This document shows, in pieces, positions 13,709 through 21,141 of a stretch of DNA of 21,141 bases. Position 1 is the stretch's first letter, and the number at the start of each line of letters is the position of its first letter. Under the pieces are notes generated by a model. It worked only from the letters and a program-made list of their open reading frames with translations, was not told the origin of the DNA and ran no database searches. Source of the DNA: Polynucleobacter meluiroseus (lineage in GTDB: Bacteria > Verrucomicrobiota > Verrucomicrobiia > Opitutales > UBA953); NCBI GenBank assembly GCA_943323725.2, contig CALPIW020000004.1, positions 1 to 21,141 of the forward strand, written 5' to 3'. The position numbers were made by a program, and so were the translations under genes.

Positions 13709-14989
13709 ATGTCTTGGGCCTACCGGATACTCTTCCCGCTGCTGCTGATCCCGGCCCTCCCCTACTATTTCTGGCGGATGCTCCGTCGCGGGGGCTATGG
13801 CACGGGTTTCAGCCAAAGATTCGGCTTCTTCCCCTCCCCCGGCCCGAAGACCCCCGGAAAACGCCGTTTCTGGCTCCAAGCGGTCTCCGTCGGGGAAATC
13901 GAGGCTATCGGCCCCCTGCTCCGCCAGCTGCAGGCCACGGGCGAGGCGGAGATCATCCTGACCACCACCACGAGCACGGGCTTCCGGCTGGCGAAGGAAA
14001 GATACGCCGACGTGGCCCACGCGATCGGCGTCTTCCCGGCCGACCTCTGGCCCTGCAGCGCCCTCGCCTGGCGCCGCATCCGTCCGGACGTCGTCATCCT
14101 GGTCGAAGGCGAGCTCTGGCCGGAACACCTCGCCCAGGCCCGCGCCCGCGGCGTGCCGGCCTATCTCATCAACGGACGCATCTCCGACAAGTCCTTCGCA
14201 CGTCACCGACGCTTCCGGAAACTTTCCGGCTACGTCCTCGGCCACTTCCGACAGATCGCCGCGGGCAGCGAGGAGGACGTGCGCCGCTTCCGTGAGCTGG
14301 GTTTCGCGACCACGCTGACGGGCAACATCAAGTTCGACGTCGCGAGCGATGCGCCGATGTCGGCCGACGAACGCGCGCGACTCCGCATGGAACTCGGCTT
14401 CGGCGCCGACCCGCGCACGGTGGTGCTCCTCGGCTCCTCTACTTGGAAAGGCGAAGAAGCCCTGCTGCTGCGCAGCGTGCGCGCGGCGCGGGCCGCCGGC
14501 CAGGACGTCCGCCTGCTGCTCGTGCCCCGGCACTCCGAACGTCGCGCCGAAGTCGCCGCGGAGATCAGCGCCAGCGGCCTCGACTGGCATCAACGCTCTT
14601 CCGGCGGGCCGACCGCGCCCGACGGCACCGTCGTCCACCTCGCCGACACCACCGGCGAACTGCGCCGCCTCACCCGCGCGGCCGACCTCGCTTTCTGCGG
14701 CAAGAGCCTCGCCCCGCATGACGGCGGCCAGACGCCGGTCGAAGCCGCCGCCGCGGGCGTCGCGATCGTCTACGGTCCGCGCATGACGAACTTCCGCGAC
14801 ATCGCCCGCGGACTCGAGCAAGCGGGCGCCGCGCTCAAGGCCGCGGACGAAGCCCGTCTGGCCGAACTGCTGGCCCGCCTGCTCGGCGACGCCTCCGCGC
14901 GCGCTTCGATGGGACAGAGCGCGGCCACCTGGCACCAAAGCAATCGCGGGGCGACCGAACGGACCCTCGCGCTGCTGCGGGGACGCTGA
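13709..14989 (+). CDS. waaA: 3-deoxy-D-manno-octulosonic acid (KDO) transferase
   Basis: A 426-residue GT30 glycosyltransferase at the inner membrane that adds KDO from CMP-KDO to lipid A precursor. Residues 1-24 are a membrane anchor (LFPLLLIPALPYYF). The N-terminal domain has RFWLQAVSVGEIEA at 53-66 with the catalytic base Glu63 and GELWPEHL at 134-141 (family ETELWP). The C-terminal domain has TGNIKFD, LLGSSTWKGEE and HDGGQTPVEAAAAGVAIVYG, followed by GPRMTNFRD, which fits the family's CMP-KDO site. The start is the ATG at 13709, where the anchor begins; a far longer in-frame stretch upstream reads across rpsB and tsf in reverse and is not coding. The stop TGA shares a TGATCA with convergent trpD. 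Confidence 0.95.
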   Translation: MSWAYRILFPLLLIPALPYYFWRMLRRGGYGTGFSQRFGFFPSPGPKTPGKRRFWLQAVSVGEIEAIGPLLRQLQATGEAEIILTTTTSTGFRLAKERYADVAHAIGVFPADLWPCSALAWRRIRPDVVILVEGELWPEHLAQARARGVPAYLINGRISDKSFARHRRFRKLSGYVLGHFRQIAAGSEEDVRRFRELGFATTLTGNIKFDVASDAPMSADERARLRMELGFGADPRTVVLLGSSTWKGEEALLLRSVRAARAAGQDVRLLLVPRHSERRAEVAAEISASGLDWHQRSSGGPTAPDGTVVHLADTTGELRRLTRAADLAFCGKSLAPHDGGQTPVEAAAAGVAIVYGPRMTNFRDIARGLEQAGAALKAADEARLAELLARLLGDASARASMGQSAATWHQSNRGATERTLALLRGR

Positions 14990-16036
14990 TCAGGCGACGC
15001 GGAAAGCCTCGCGCAGACGGCGGGCCTCCTCGCGCAGTTCGCCCCCGAGCACGATCTCCCGGGCGCGCTTGGCGCCGGCGGCGGGATCAGCCGCCTGACC
15101 CGCGACCCAGAGGGCCGTGCCCGCGCTGAGACAAAGGGTGTCCATGAGCCCGTCGGAGACGCCGCCCACGAGCAGGTCGCTGAACATCGCGATGTTCTCT
15201 TCGGGCGTACCGCCGCGCAGGTCGGCGACCGTGCAGGTCTTGAAACCGAAGTCACCCGGCAGCCAGACCGCGTCGACCGACGCGAGTTCGCCGCAGCCGC
15301 GCACGCGGACTTCGCCGGCCGTGGTGATCTCGTCCATGCCTCCGCCCGCACGGGAATGCGTGACGAGGCCGCGCTTCACGCCGAGCTCACCGAGCGTCGC
15401 CGCGAGCGGCTCGACCCAGCGCTCGTCGTAGACGCCGACGACCATGTAGGCCGGGCGGGCCGGATTGATCAGCGGACCGAGGACATTGAAGACGGTCTTG
15501 GTGCCGCTTTCCGCGAGCTGCTTGCGCACGCCCAGGACGGCCTTGAACGCCGGATGGAAAGCCGGCGCATAGAGGTAGCAGAAGTTCGCCTCGCGCAGGC
15601 CGCGCAGCAGCTGTTCGTCCGAGGCTTCGAGCACGACGCCCAGGCCGGCGAGGAAATCCGCGCTGCCGGATTTCGAAGTGATCGAGCGGTTGCCGTGCTT
15701 GAGCACCGGCAAGCCCGCCGCGGCGACGATGAGCGCGCTGGCGGAGGAGATATTGAAACTGCCCGAGCGGTCGCCGCCCGTGCCCACGATGTCGATCGAC
15801 TTCGCCGGCCAGTCACCGAAGTCGGTGCGACGGGCGAGGTCGCGGTAAGTACGGGCGAAACCCGTGACCTCCGCGGCCGTCTCGCCCTTGCGCGCCAAGG
15901 CGAGCAGGAAGGCCGCCTTGTCCGCATCAGTCACCGTGGCCTCGGCCATCGCCAAAGCGGCGGCGGCGGCCTCCGCGGGGGCGAGATCGCGACCGGCCGA
16001 CAAAGCGGTGGTCAGGTCAGAAAGGGCCAAGGCCAT
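14990..16036 (-). CDS. trpD: Anthranilate phosphoribosyltransferase
   Basis: A 348-residue enzyme of tryptophan biosynthesis that joins anthranilate and PRPP. Seen: LARKGETAAEV in the helical N-terminal domain, the PRPP loop DIVGTGGDRSGSFNISSASA at about 82-101, KHGNRSITSKSGSADFL at 113-129, FHPAFKAVLGVRK, FNVLGPLINPARP and GGMDEITTAGEV (metal-binding DE). Where the family usually has LGxRTiFN it reads AESGTKTVFN, with Lys in place of Arg and two extra residues; this may be lineage variation. The other trp genes are not in the window. It is divergent from the 219-residue unknown gene (78 bp) and convergent with waaA (0 bp). Confidence 0.95.
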   Translation of the reverse strand: MALALSDLTTALSAGRDLAPAEAAAAALAMAEATVTDADKAAFLLALARKGETAAEVTGFARTYRDLARRTDFGDWPAKSIDIVGTGGDRSGSFNISSASALIVAAAGLPVLKHGNRSITSKSGSADFLAGLGVVLEASDEQLLRGLREANFCYLYAPAFHPAFKAVLGVRKQLAESGTKTVFNVLGPLINPARPAYMVVGVYDERWVEPLAATLGELGVKRGLVTHSRAGGGMDEITTAGEVRVRGCGELASVDAVWLPGDFGFKTCTVADLRGGTPEENIAMFSDLLVGGVSDGLMDTLCLSAGTALWVAGQAADPAAGAKRAREIVLGGELREEARRLREAFRVA

Positions 16037-16114
16037 GCCGGATTAGCCACGTTCGGGGCGTTCGGGACAAGGCATTTTCGCCACAAGGGGTTTGCAACGG
16101 GGGGAAAGCACCCA

Positions 16115-16774
16115 ATGATGGACCCTATGGACGATGGCGACCAACCCCAGGGCGACTTCGACGGTTCCGGCAACGCCTCTTGGGGCGAGGCCGACTGGTC
16201 CGGCTACCTGCAGCGCAACGACCTCGAGGTCGGCCGCTTCCTCGCCTACTACAACGAGGTCAAGAACCTGCCCGATCGTCTGGACATCAGCGCCCGCCGG
16301 ATGGGCTGGGAGAACGCCGACTGGGCGCCCGGCGACGGCCCCGAAGAGGTCAACGATGACGAGGACGAAGGTCCCGACCTCCCCTACTGCATCCACCAGC
16401 ACCCGGTCTACGTCGTGGCCCGCGCGCTTTCCCTCCAGCTCACGCAGTCCTTCCGCCGCCTGAACGTCGACGCCGGCGCGCAGCTGACCGCGCTCGAGGC
16501 GACCAACATCATGCACTCCTTCTGGGACGGGCAGCACCAGATGATCATGGCGATCAACGCCACCGATACCGGCGACCTGCCCCTCGCGCTCGTGCATATG
16601 AAGCGCGCCCTGGGGGCCATCAATTATTCGATCGGCCTCACGGCCGGACTGCCCGCGGGCGTGCGCCTCTCCTCGGCCGAAGCGGCGCATGACCTCGAAG
16701 CCACGTTGTTCGACCTCCGCGAAGTGTGCCTGCGCGTGATGGCCGACTGCCGCTGGGACGGAAAGAAGAAGTAA
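16115..16774 (+). CDS. Unrecognised acidic protein, helical C-terminal part
   Basis: A 219-residue protein I cannot assign to a family. The first 20 residues are acidic and polar, followed by GYLQRNDLEVGRFLAYYNEV (about 30-49), another acidic stretch (EEVNDDEDEGPD), HQHPVYVVARALSLQLTQSF, and long likely helices (AQLTALEATNIMHSFWDGQH, LPLALVHMKRALGAINYSIG, HDLEATLFDLREVCLRVMAD). No signal peptide, membrane helix, or known catalytic motif is visible. A GGGGGGAAAG 6-8 bases upstream makes the ATG at 16115 (or 16118) the best start, one of few Shine-Dalgarno-like sites here. It sits between trpD (divergent) and hprK (convergent, 1-bp spacer). It reads as a coding gene because the frame is open, codon use is strongly GC3-biased, and the flanking genes leave exactly this gap. 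Confidence 0.75.
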   Translation: MMDPMDDGDQPQGDFDGSGNASWGEADWSGYLQRNDLEVGRFLAYYNEVKNLPDRLDISARRMGWENADWAPGDGPEEVNDDEDEGPDLPYCIHQHPVYVVARALSLQLTQSFRRLNVDAGAQLTALEATNIMHSFWDGQHQMIMAINATDTGDLPLALVHMKRALGAINYSIGLTAGLPAGVRLSSAEAAHDLEATLFDLREVCLRVMADCRWDGKKK

Positions 16775-16775
16775 C

Positions 16776-17759
16776 TCAGGCCTCGCCGGCCTTGCCCGAC
16801 TTGCCCTTCGCCATGAACTGGATGAGGCGGTCGCTGAATTCCTTGGCGGAATCGTGACCCATGCCGCGCAGGGCCTGGACCGAAGCGGCCACCTCGACGA
16901 GGCGGGCCATGTCGCGGCCCGGACGCACCGGGATCGTCATGTGCGGCACCTTGCGGCCGAGGATCTCGAAGGTCTCCACCTCGAGGCCGGAACGCTCTTC
17001 GTCCATGCCCGGCTGCCAGAGCACGAAAGTCACGACGAGGTCGACGCGCTTCTCGCGACGCACCGAACGGACGCCGAAGATCGAAGCGACGTTGATGATG
17101 CCGATGCCACGGCACTCCATGTAGCCCCGGTTCAGGTCCTTGGCGGTGCCCTGCAGTTCGCGGTCGCCGATGAGCGTCACGATGACATAGTCGTCGGCGA
17201 CGAGGGAATGGCCGCGCTCGATGAGCGCGAGAGCGCACTCGCTCTTGCCGACGCCGGAAGCGCCGCGCAGCATCACGCCGACGCCTTTGATGTCCACCAG
17301 CGTGGCGTGGATGTTGGTGCGCGGGGCGAACTTCTCCTCCAGCAGCACGGTCGCCTCGGCGGAGAAGTCTTTGGACTTGAGTTGGGTGCGGATGAGCGGG
17401 ACGCGATGACGGTCGGCGATGCGCAGCAGGAGCTCGTCCACTTCAAGGCCGCGGGAGATCACCACGGCCGGGATCTTCTTGGAGAAGACGTCGTCGAGGA
17501 GCTTCTCCCGGACGTCCGAAGACTGGTCGCTCAGGTAGGCCATCTCGCCCGCGCCGAAGAGCTGGAGACGCTTGAAGGCGAACTCCTTGAAATAACCGGT
17601 GACGGCGAGGGCCGGACGATTGAGCGACTTCTCGGCGATCATGTTATCGAGACCCTCGGCGCCGCCCAGGAGCTCCATCTGGAGCATGTCCTTGAACGAT
17701 TCGAAGAACTCACGCACCGAGACGGATTCGGGGCGGGTATCGGGAGCGGGGTCGGACAT
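16776..17759 (-). CDS. hprK: HPr kinase/phosphorylase
   Basis: A 327-residue bifunctional kinase/phosphorylase that acts on the regulatory serine of HPr or an HPr-like protein (PTS control). The N-terminal domain ends near 130. The catalytic domain has H151 in HATLVDIKGVGVMLRG, Walker A GASGVGKS (166-173), HSLVADDYV with D189/D190, the signature ECRGIGIINV (215-224) and IPVRPGRDMARLVEVAA (277-292). All expected catalytic residues are present. Length is normal (310-330). It is the last gene of fmt-lptC/A-lptB-hprK, 5 bases after lptB. The neighbourhood of lptB and hprK recalls the proteobacterial lpt-rpoN-hpf-ptsN-hprK region, but rpoN, hpf and ptsN are absent here. No HPr or other PTS gene is in the window, so its partner is unknown. 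Confidence 0.96.
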   Translation of the reverse strand: MSDPAPDTRPESVSVREFFESFKDMLQMELLGGAEGLDNMIAEKSLNRPALAVTGYFKEFAFKRLQLFGAGEMAYLSDQSSDVREKLLDDVFSKKIPAVVISRGLEVDELLLRIADRHRVPLIRTQLKSKDFSAEATVLLEEKFAPRTNIHATLVDIKGVGVMLRGASGVGKSECALALIERGHSLVADDYVIVTLIGDRELQGTAKDLNRGYMECRGIGIINVASIFGVRSVRREKRVDLVVTFVLWQPGMDEERSGLEVETFEILGRKVPHMTIPVRPGRDMARLVEVAASVQALRGMGHDSAKEFSDRLIQFMAKGKSGKAGEA

Positions 17760-17764
17760 GGAAG

Positions 17765-18505
17765 TCAGAGTTTGAAACCTTCGCCCAGATAGTGACGACG
17801 GCTTTCGGGATTGTCCACGATTTCGGCGGGCGTCCCGGAGACCAGCACCCTTCCCTGGTGGATCAGGTAGGCCCGGTCGACGATGGAGAGGGTCTCGCGG
17901 ACGTTATGGTCCGTGATGAGGATGCCGATGCCGCGGGCCTTCAGCTTGCGGATGATGGACTGCACTTCGGCGACCGAGATCGGGTCGACGCCGCTGAACG
18001 GCTCGTCCATCAGGAGGAAGCGCGGGCGCGTGGCCAGGGCCCGGGCGATCTCCAGGCGACGGCGTTCGCCGCCGGAAAGGGTGAAGGCCGGCTGACGGGC
18101 GAGTTTCTCGAGGCCGAGTTCGGTGAGCTGTTCAGCGGTCCGCTCCTTGCGTTCGTGTTCGTTGAGGTCGAGGGTCTCGACGACGGCCATGACGTTCTCC
18201 CAGACGGTGAGCTTGCGGAAGACCGAGGCTTCCTGCGGCAGGTAACCGACGCCGGCGCGGGCGCGACGCCACATGGGCTCGGCCGTGATGTTCTGCCCGT
18301 CGAGGAAGACGCGGCCATGCGTCGAAGGGATCAACCCGACGACCATGTAGAAAGTGGTGGTCTTACCGGCGCCGTTCGGGCCGAGCAGGCCGACGATCTC
18401 GCCTCCCTGCAGGAAGAGGCTGACGTCCTGGACGGCCACCTTGGCGTCGTAATGCTTGGCCAAGGCCTGCGCCCGGATGACGCCCTTCTCGCTCGATGCG
18501 GCCAT
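17765..18505 (-). CDS. lptB: LPS export ATP-binding protein LptB
   Basis: A 246-residue cytoplasmic ABC ATPase that powers LPS extraction by LptFG. Walker A GPNGAGKTT (42-50), Q-loop Q91 in YLPQEASVF, signature LSGGERRR (143-150), Walker B FLLMDEPFSGVDPISV (163 onward) and His200 in ITDHNVRETL. The segment LLMDEPFSGVDPISV and the ending RRHYLGEGFKL are hallmarks of LptB as against other ABC ATPases. lptF and lptG are not in the window. It lies 18 bases after the LptC/LptA-type gene. No Shine-Dalgarno sequence is visible before the ATG. Confidence 0.96.
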   Translation of the reverse strand: MAASSEKGVIRAQALAKHYDAKVAVQDVSLFLQGGEIVGLLGPNGAGKTTTFYMVVGLIPSTHGRVFLDGQNITAEPMWRRARAGVGYLPQEASVFRKLTVWENVMAVVETLDLNEHERKERTAEQLTELGLEKLARQPAFTLSGGERRRLEIARALATRPRFLLMDEPFSGVDPISVAEVQSIIRKLKARGIGILITDHNVRETLSIVDRAYLIHQGRVLVSGTPAEIVDNPESRRHYLGEGFKL

Positions 18506-18523
18506 AGGAATAAGAGGAAGCGG

Positions 18524-20596
18524 TCAGCGTCCCTTGTCGAGGCTTTTGACCTCCGGCAAGGTGAAGTCGCGTCCGAGGAAGATCTTCGGGCGCACCACCT
18601 GACCGGGATTGAGGTCGTCGGGCGCCGACTCCATCCGCCAAGACTTGGCCTTGTGGTCATACGTGACCTCCTTCGCCGGGACGCCTTCGTTGCCGTCCTT
18701 GTCGAGGATGCGCGCATCACCCAGCAGTCGGGCCGTACCCAGCTCCGGGCTCATCTCCAACGTCCGCCCTTTGGCGCTGGCGCCGCCGGCGACGACGCCC
18801 ACGTTGCCGCGGCCGACCACCCGGCGGGCCACGAGGCGTCCGGCCTTGTCCGGCGAGGCGAGGCCTTCGAGCAGGTCACAGGTGGCGTCCGTCGCTTCCG
18901 AGTCGACCACGACGGCGCCGCGGAGAAAGAACTTGGTCAAGGCCGGGGTATGGAGCACCTCGTGCGCATCAGCGACGAAGGCGACTTCCTGACCGACGCC
19001 CTGCGAGACGAAGAGCCGCGGGCGCGTCGGACCGACGCCGCCCGACAAGGTCAGCAGCCGCGGCTGGCCGACGAGCGCGTCCTGCGCGAAAATCTCTTCG
19101 ATCTGGACCGCCGGGGTGAGGTCAAGTCGCTCACCGAGGCAACGCAGACCCGGCTGGGCGTAACGGACCTGGCCCGACAGGATGACCTTACTGAGCGCAT
19201 ACTCGCCCCGCTTCTTCGGGACGGGCAAAGCGAAGGCGACCATCTGGTCGGAAGAAGTGACGACCTGACCGGCGACATAGCGGACCGAACCGAGCAGCTC
19301 GGCCTGCATCGCCCCGTCTTCGGTCACGACCACGACCTGATCGGCCTCGGCGAGGCCGGGGACGCCGCCGTTCTCTTCGGGCGGCAGGCGCAAGGCGGCG
19401 CGCACGCCGGGACCCGAACGGATCTCGATGCGGTCCTTGAGCGCATCGGTGCGGATCGAGAAACCCGCCGCCTCGAGGCCGCGCTTCTCCCGCAGACGAG
19501 GCGTCTCGGCCAGGTCGACCACCTTGGACTTGCGATCCCAACGGGCCCGACCGGCGGTGAATTCAGAACCTTCGAGACGTCCCTTCACGTCGCCTTCGGC
19601 TTCGACCTGGCCGCTACCGGCCTTCGCCTCGATGGCCACCAAGCGTCGCGCGGCGAGCCGGGTATCGGCCGAGACATACGTCGCTTCATCCTGTACCTCG
19701 ATGCGGGTCAGGCCGGCGGCCAGATCGCGACGTAGCGTGATGCGCGCGCCGGTCAGGTCGGCCGGAGCCTCCTGTTTGCGACGGAGCTGGAGGCGGACCG
19801 GCTGGCCGTCGCCGGCGTAAAGTTCCGTCAGGCCGAGCTTCGGCTGATGCCGGAGACGCTGGGCGACGCCCTTGGCCTCAGGCTCTTCGATCTCCACATG
19901 CCCGACGAGTTCGGCCGAATCCTCCTTCGGCTCGAAAGTCGCGCGGTCGCCGCGCAGGGTCTGCTCGCCGACGACGCGGACGACGCGCCCGGTGGCGACG
20001 AGCGAGCGCACTTCGGCGTCACCGCCCGGCCCGTCGCTGACCAGACATTCGAGGCGTTCGCAGGTCGTGCGTTCGCCGGCCCGTTCCGCGACCACGCCGC
20101 CGGTGAAGACCATGAGCGTACCGCCGGCCGTCGGCGAAGCATCGAGACGCAGCCCGCGGAGACGCAGACGGCGGGCCGCCGGCTTGGTGAGGTCGAGTTC
20201 CGCGACCACGTCGGCGAAGATCGCGAACGAATCGCCCTGCGAAGTGGAACGCCAGCTCCAGCCTTTGCCGGCGAGGTCGAAGCTCGGCGAGATCGCCCGG
20301 ACTTTGTCGGCGCCCTCCGCGGCGCGCGCGGCCGGGGTCATCACGCCGGAAGGACTCACGAACCGGGCCAGCGGGCGGCCGTCCCGGAAAGAACGGAGGG
20401 TGATGTCATCCATGTCCCACTGCCCTTCCTTCGCGGCCGGACGCATCTGCTTGGCCGCGGCCTCCCAGATCTTCTCGGCCTTGGCGTCCTCGGAGAAACC
20501 GGCGAACACGCCGCCAGTCACCTGTTGGAAGGAAAGATCCTTCGGCTGCGCCAGAGCACCTGCGGCCAGGCAAAGGCAGAGGATGGCGGCGCGCAT
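18524..20596 (-). CDS. Large LptC/LptA (OstA)-type periplasmic LPS transport protein
   Basis: A 690-residue protein with a signal peptide (MRAAILCLCLAAGALA, cut before QPKD). The N-terminal part (about 60-135: MDDITLRSFRDGRPLARFVS to DSFAIFADVV) looks like an LptC domain. It is followed by OstA-like strands, for example LVATGRVVRVVGEQTLRGDR then LVGHVEIEEPEAKGVAQRL, QVEAEGDVKGRLEGSEFTAG, KVILSGQVRYAQPGLRCLGE and NVGVVAGGASAKGRTLEMSP. LptC and LptA are each about 190 residues in E. coli, so this is three to four times that length, and probably one protein that carries both roles or several bridge modules. The setting immediately upstream of lptB supports this. Domain borders are estimated by eye, and the middle part diverges from recognisable LptA. 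The start is the ATG at 20596, at the signal peptide. Confidence 0.75.
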   Translation of the reverse strand: MRAAILCLCLAAGALAQPKDLSFQQVTGGVFAGFSEDAKAEKIWEAAAKQMRPAAKEGQWDMDDITLRSFRDGRPLARFVSPSGVMTPAARAAEGADKVRAISPSFDLAGKGWSWRSTSQGDSFAIFADVVAELDLTKPAARRLRLRGLRLDASPTAGGTLMVFTGGVVAERAGERTTCERLECLVSDGPGGDAEVRSLVATGRVVRVVGEQTLRGDRATFEPKEDSAELVGHVEIEEPEAKGVAQRLRHQPKLGLTELYAGDGQPVRLQLRRKQEAPADLTGARITLRRDLAAGLTRIEVQDEATYVSADTRLAARRLVAIEAKAGSGQVEAEGDVKGRLEGSEFTAGRARWDRKSKVVDLAETPRLREKRGLEAAGFSIRTDALKDRIEIRSGPGVRAALRLPPEENGGVPGLAEADQVVVVTEDGAMQAELLGSVRYVAGQVVTSSDQMVAFALPVPKKRGEYALSKVILSGQVRYAQPGLRCLGERLDLTPAVQIEEIFAQDALVGQPRLLTLSGGVGPTRPRLFVSQGVGQEVAFVADAHEVLHTPALTKFFLRGAVVVDSEATDATCDLLEGLASPDKAGRLVARRVVGRGNVGVVAGGASAKGRTLEMSPELGTARLLGDARILDKDGNEGVPAKEVTYDHKAKSWRMESAPDDLNPGQVVRPKIFLGRDFTLPEVKSLDKGR

Positions 20597-20634
20597 GACC
20601 CTATGACAGCAGGCCGGGAACGCTTATCAAGCGA

Positions 20635-21141
20635 TTACGCCTTAGCCGCCCGGGGAAACGGGGCCGTCGCGACGAAGGCCGGCATCTCGGCTGAGGCCAA
20701 GGTCTCGCCGACGGCCAGCGGGAAGCCCGCGAGGAATTCTCCGACGGGGAGCATCTTGCCACCGGGGCGTTGCAACTGGAGAAGGACGAGCACGCCCTGC
20801 CCGCAGGCGACGCGGACGCCTGACCGGTCGGCGGAGAGGATCTGCCCCGGCACACCCGAAGCCGCCGAATCTTCGCCCCGCGCGGCGCCGACTTTGATCG
20901 TGACGCCACGATGTTCGAAGGTCGAACCCGGCCAGCCTTCGAGCGCGAGCACGCGCTGCCCGAGCACGGCGGCCGGCTGGCGGAAGTCAAGCGGCGCGTC
21001 CGTCCGGTTCAGGCGTCGCGCATAGGTGACGAGCGCTTCATCCTGCGGGACAGGCTTGGAAACACCCTCGAGGATCGAAGGCAAAGCCGCGGCCGCGAGT
21101 TCGCCGGCGAGCACGCCAAGGCGCGCGCGCAAGGCGGCCCG
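20635..21141 (-). CDS. fmt: Methionyl-tRNA formyltransferase, C-terminal part (5' end outside window)
   Basis: The last 169 codons, open to the right edge; the gene continues upstream. The enzyme moves a formyl group from 10-formyl-THF (made by FolD) to Met-tRNA(fMet). Seen: AGELAAAALPSILEGV (family: end of catalytic domain), PQDEALVTYARRLNRTDAPL (family PQdeakatyApkl), LDFRQPAAVLGQRVLALEGW, STFEHRGVTIKV, and the OB-fold C-terminal domain with ACGQGVLVLLQLQRPGGKML and FLAGFPLAVGETL. An in-frame TTG near the edge (21132) is an internal leucine, not a start. It is 38 bases upstream of the LptC/LptA-type gene, with no terminator between, so it probably heads or joins that operon. Confidence 0.92.
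   Translation of the reverse strand, partial: RAALRARLGVLAGELAAAALPSILEGVSKPVPQDEALVTYARRLNRTDAPLDFRQPAAVLGQRVLALEGWPGSTFEHRGVTIKVGAARGEDSAASGVPGQILSADRSGVRVACGQGVLVLLQLQRPGGKMLPVGEFLAGFPLAVGETLASAEMPAFVATAPFPRAAKA

Noticed and set aside
15356..16114. N-terminal extension of the 219-residue unknown protein
   Set aside because: It reads trpD in reverse. The purine-rich site before 16115 fits the short form.
17792..19735. A 647-codon plus-strand frame opposite lptB and the LptC/A-type gene
   Set aside because: Same shadow effect; no domain, and it spans two well-supported genes in reverse.
21130..21132. TTG at 21132 as the start of a short fmt
   Set aside because: The frame stays open to the window edge with formyltransferase-like sequence, and fmt normally needs an N-terminal catalytic domain, which must lie outside.
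1..21141. tRNA, rRNA, CRISPR, insertion sequence or prophage parts
   Set aside because: I looked for cloverleaf-type patterns, repeat-spacer arrays, transposase and integrase motifs and found none.

Overview
The window is 21 kb of GC-rich bacterial chromosome carrying 23 protein-coding genes and almost no spare DNA. The gene set is that of a diderm: KDO transferase, LptB, an LptC/LptA-type protein and an HPr kinase. Together with a folD-RDD pair, secreted GH16-type proteins and the protein sequence character, this suggests Verrucomicrobiota, perhaps Opitutae. That placement is inference; no rRNA gene is present to fix it. I see no tRNA, rRNA, CRISPR array, transposase, integrase or attachment site.

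Layout. (1) 1-112, minus: 5' end of a flavoprotein that resembles the FAD domain of sulfite reductase or cytochrome P450 reductase. (2) 172-3048, minus: four tandem genes for small secreted proteins with the GH16 (laminarinase) fold, all apparently without the ExDxxE catalytic motif. (3) 3113-3817, minus: RluB-type pseudouridine synthase. (4) 3941-6294, plus: folD, an RDD-family membrane protein and a secreted alpha/beta hydrolase, tightly packed as one operon that ends at a strong terminator shared with pnp. (5) 6354-8983, minus: rpsO-pnp, with a highly structured intergenic leader. (6) 9210-9791, minus: scramblase/LOR-like protein; divergent to it 9886-11076, plus: yhbY-like gene and a polyprenyl synthase (ispA type). 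(7) 11077-11481, minus: zinc-ribbon membrane protein. (8) 11578-13480, minus: rpsB-tsf with terminator. (9) 13709-14989, plus: waaA. (10) 14990-16036, minus: trpD. (11) 16115-16774, plus: unrecognised acidic protein. (12) 16776-21141, minus: fmt (partial), lptC/lptA-like, lptB and hprK in one operon.

Most genes are housekeeping: translation (rpsO, rpsB, tsf, fmt, rluB, yhbY), RNA decay (pnp), one-carbon metabolism (folD, feeding fmt), isoprenoids (ispA), tryptophan (trpD) and outer-membrane LPS building and export (waaA, lptB, lptC/A). The part that stands out is the cluster of four catalytically degenerate GH16-fold proteins. Other oddities are an EF-Ts with a roughly 55-residue insertion, a 690-residue LptC/LptA-type protein, a 22-bp perfect palindrome between rpsO and pnp, two convergent gene pairs that share a TGATCA stop hexamer, and start codons that mostly lack a Shine-Dalgarno sequence but are nearly always preceded by C.
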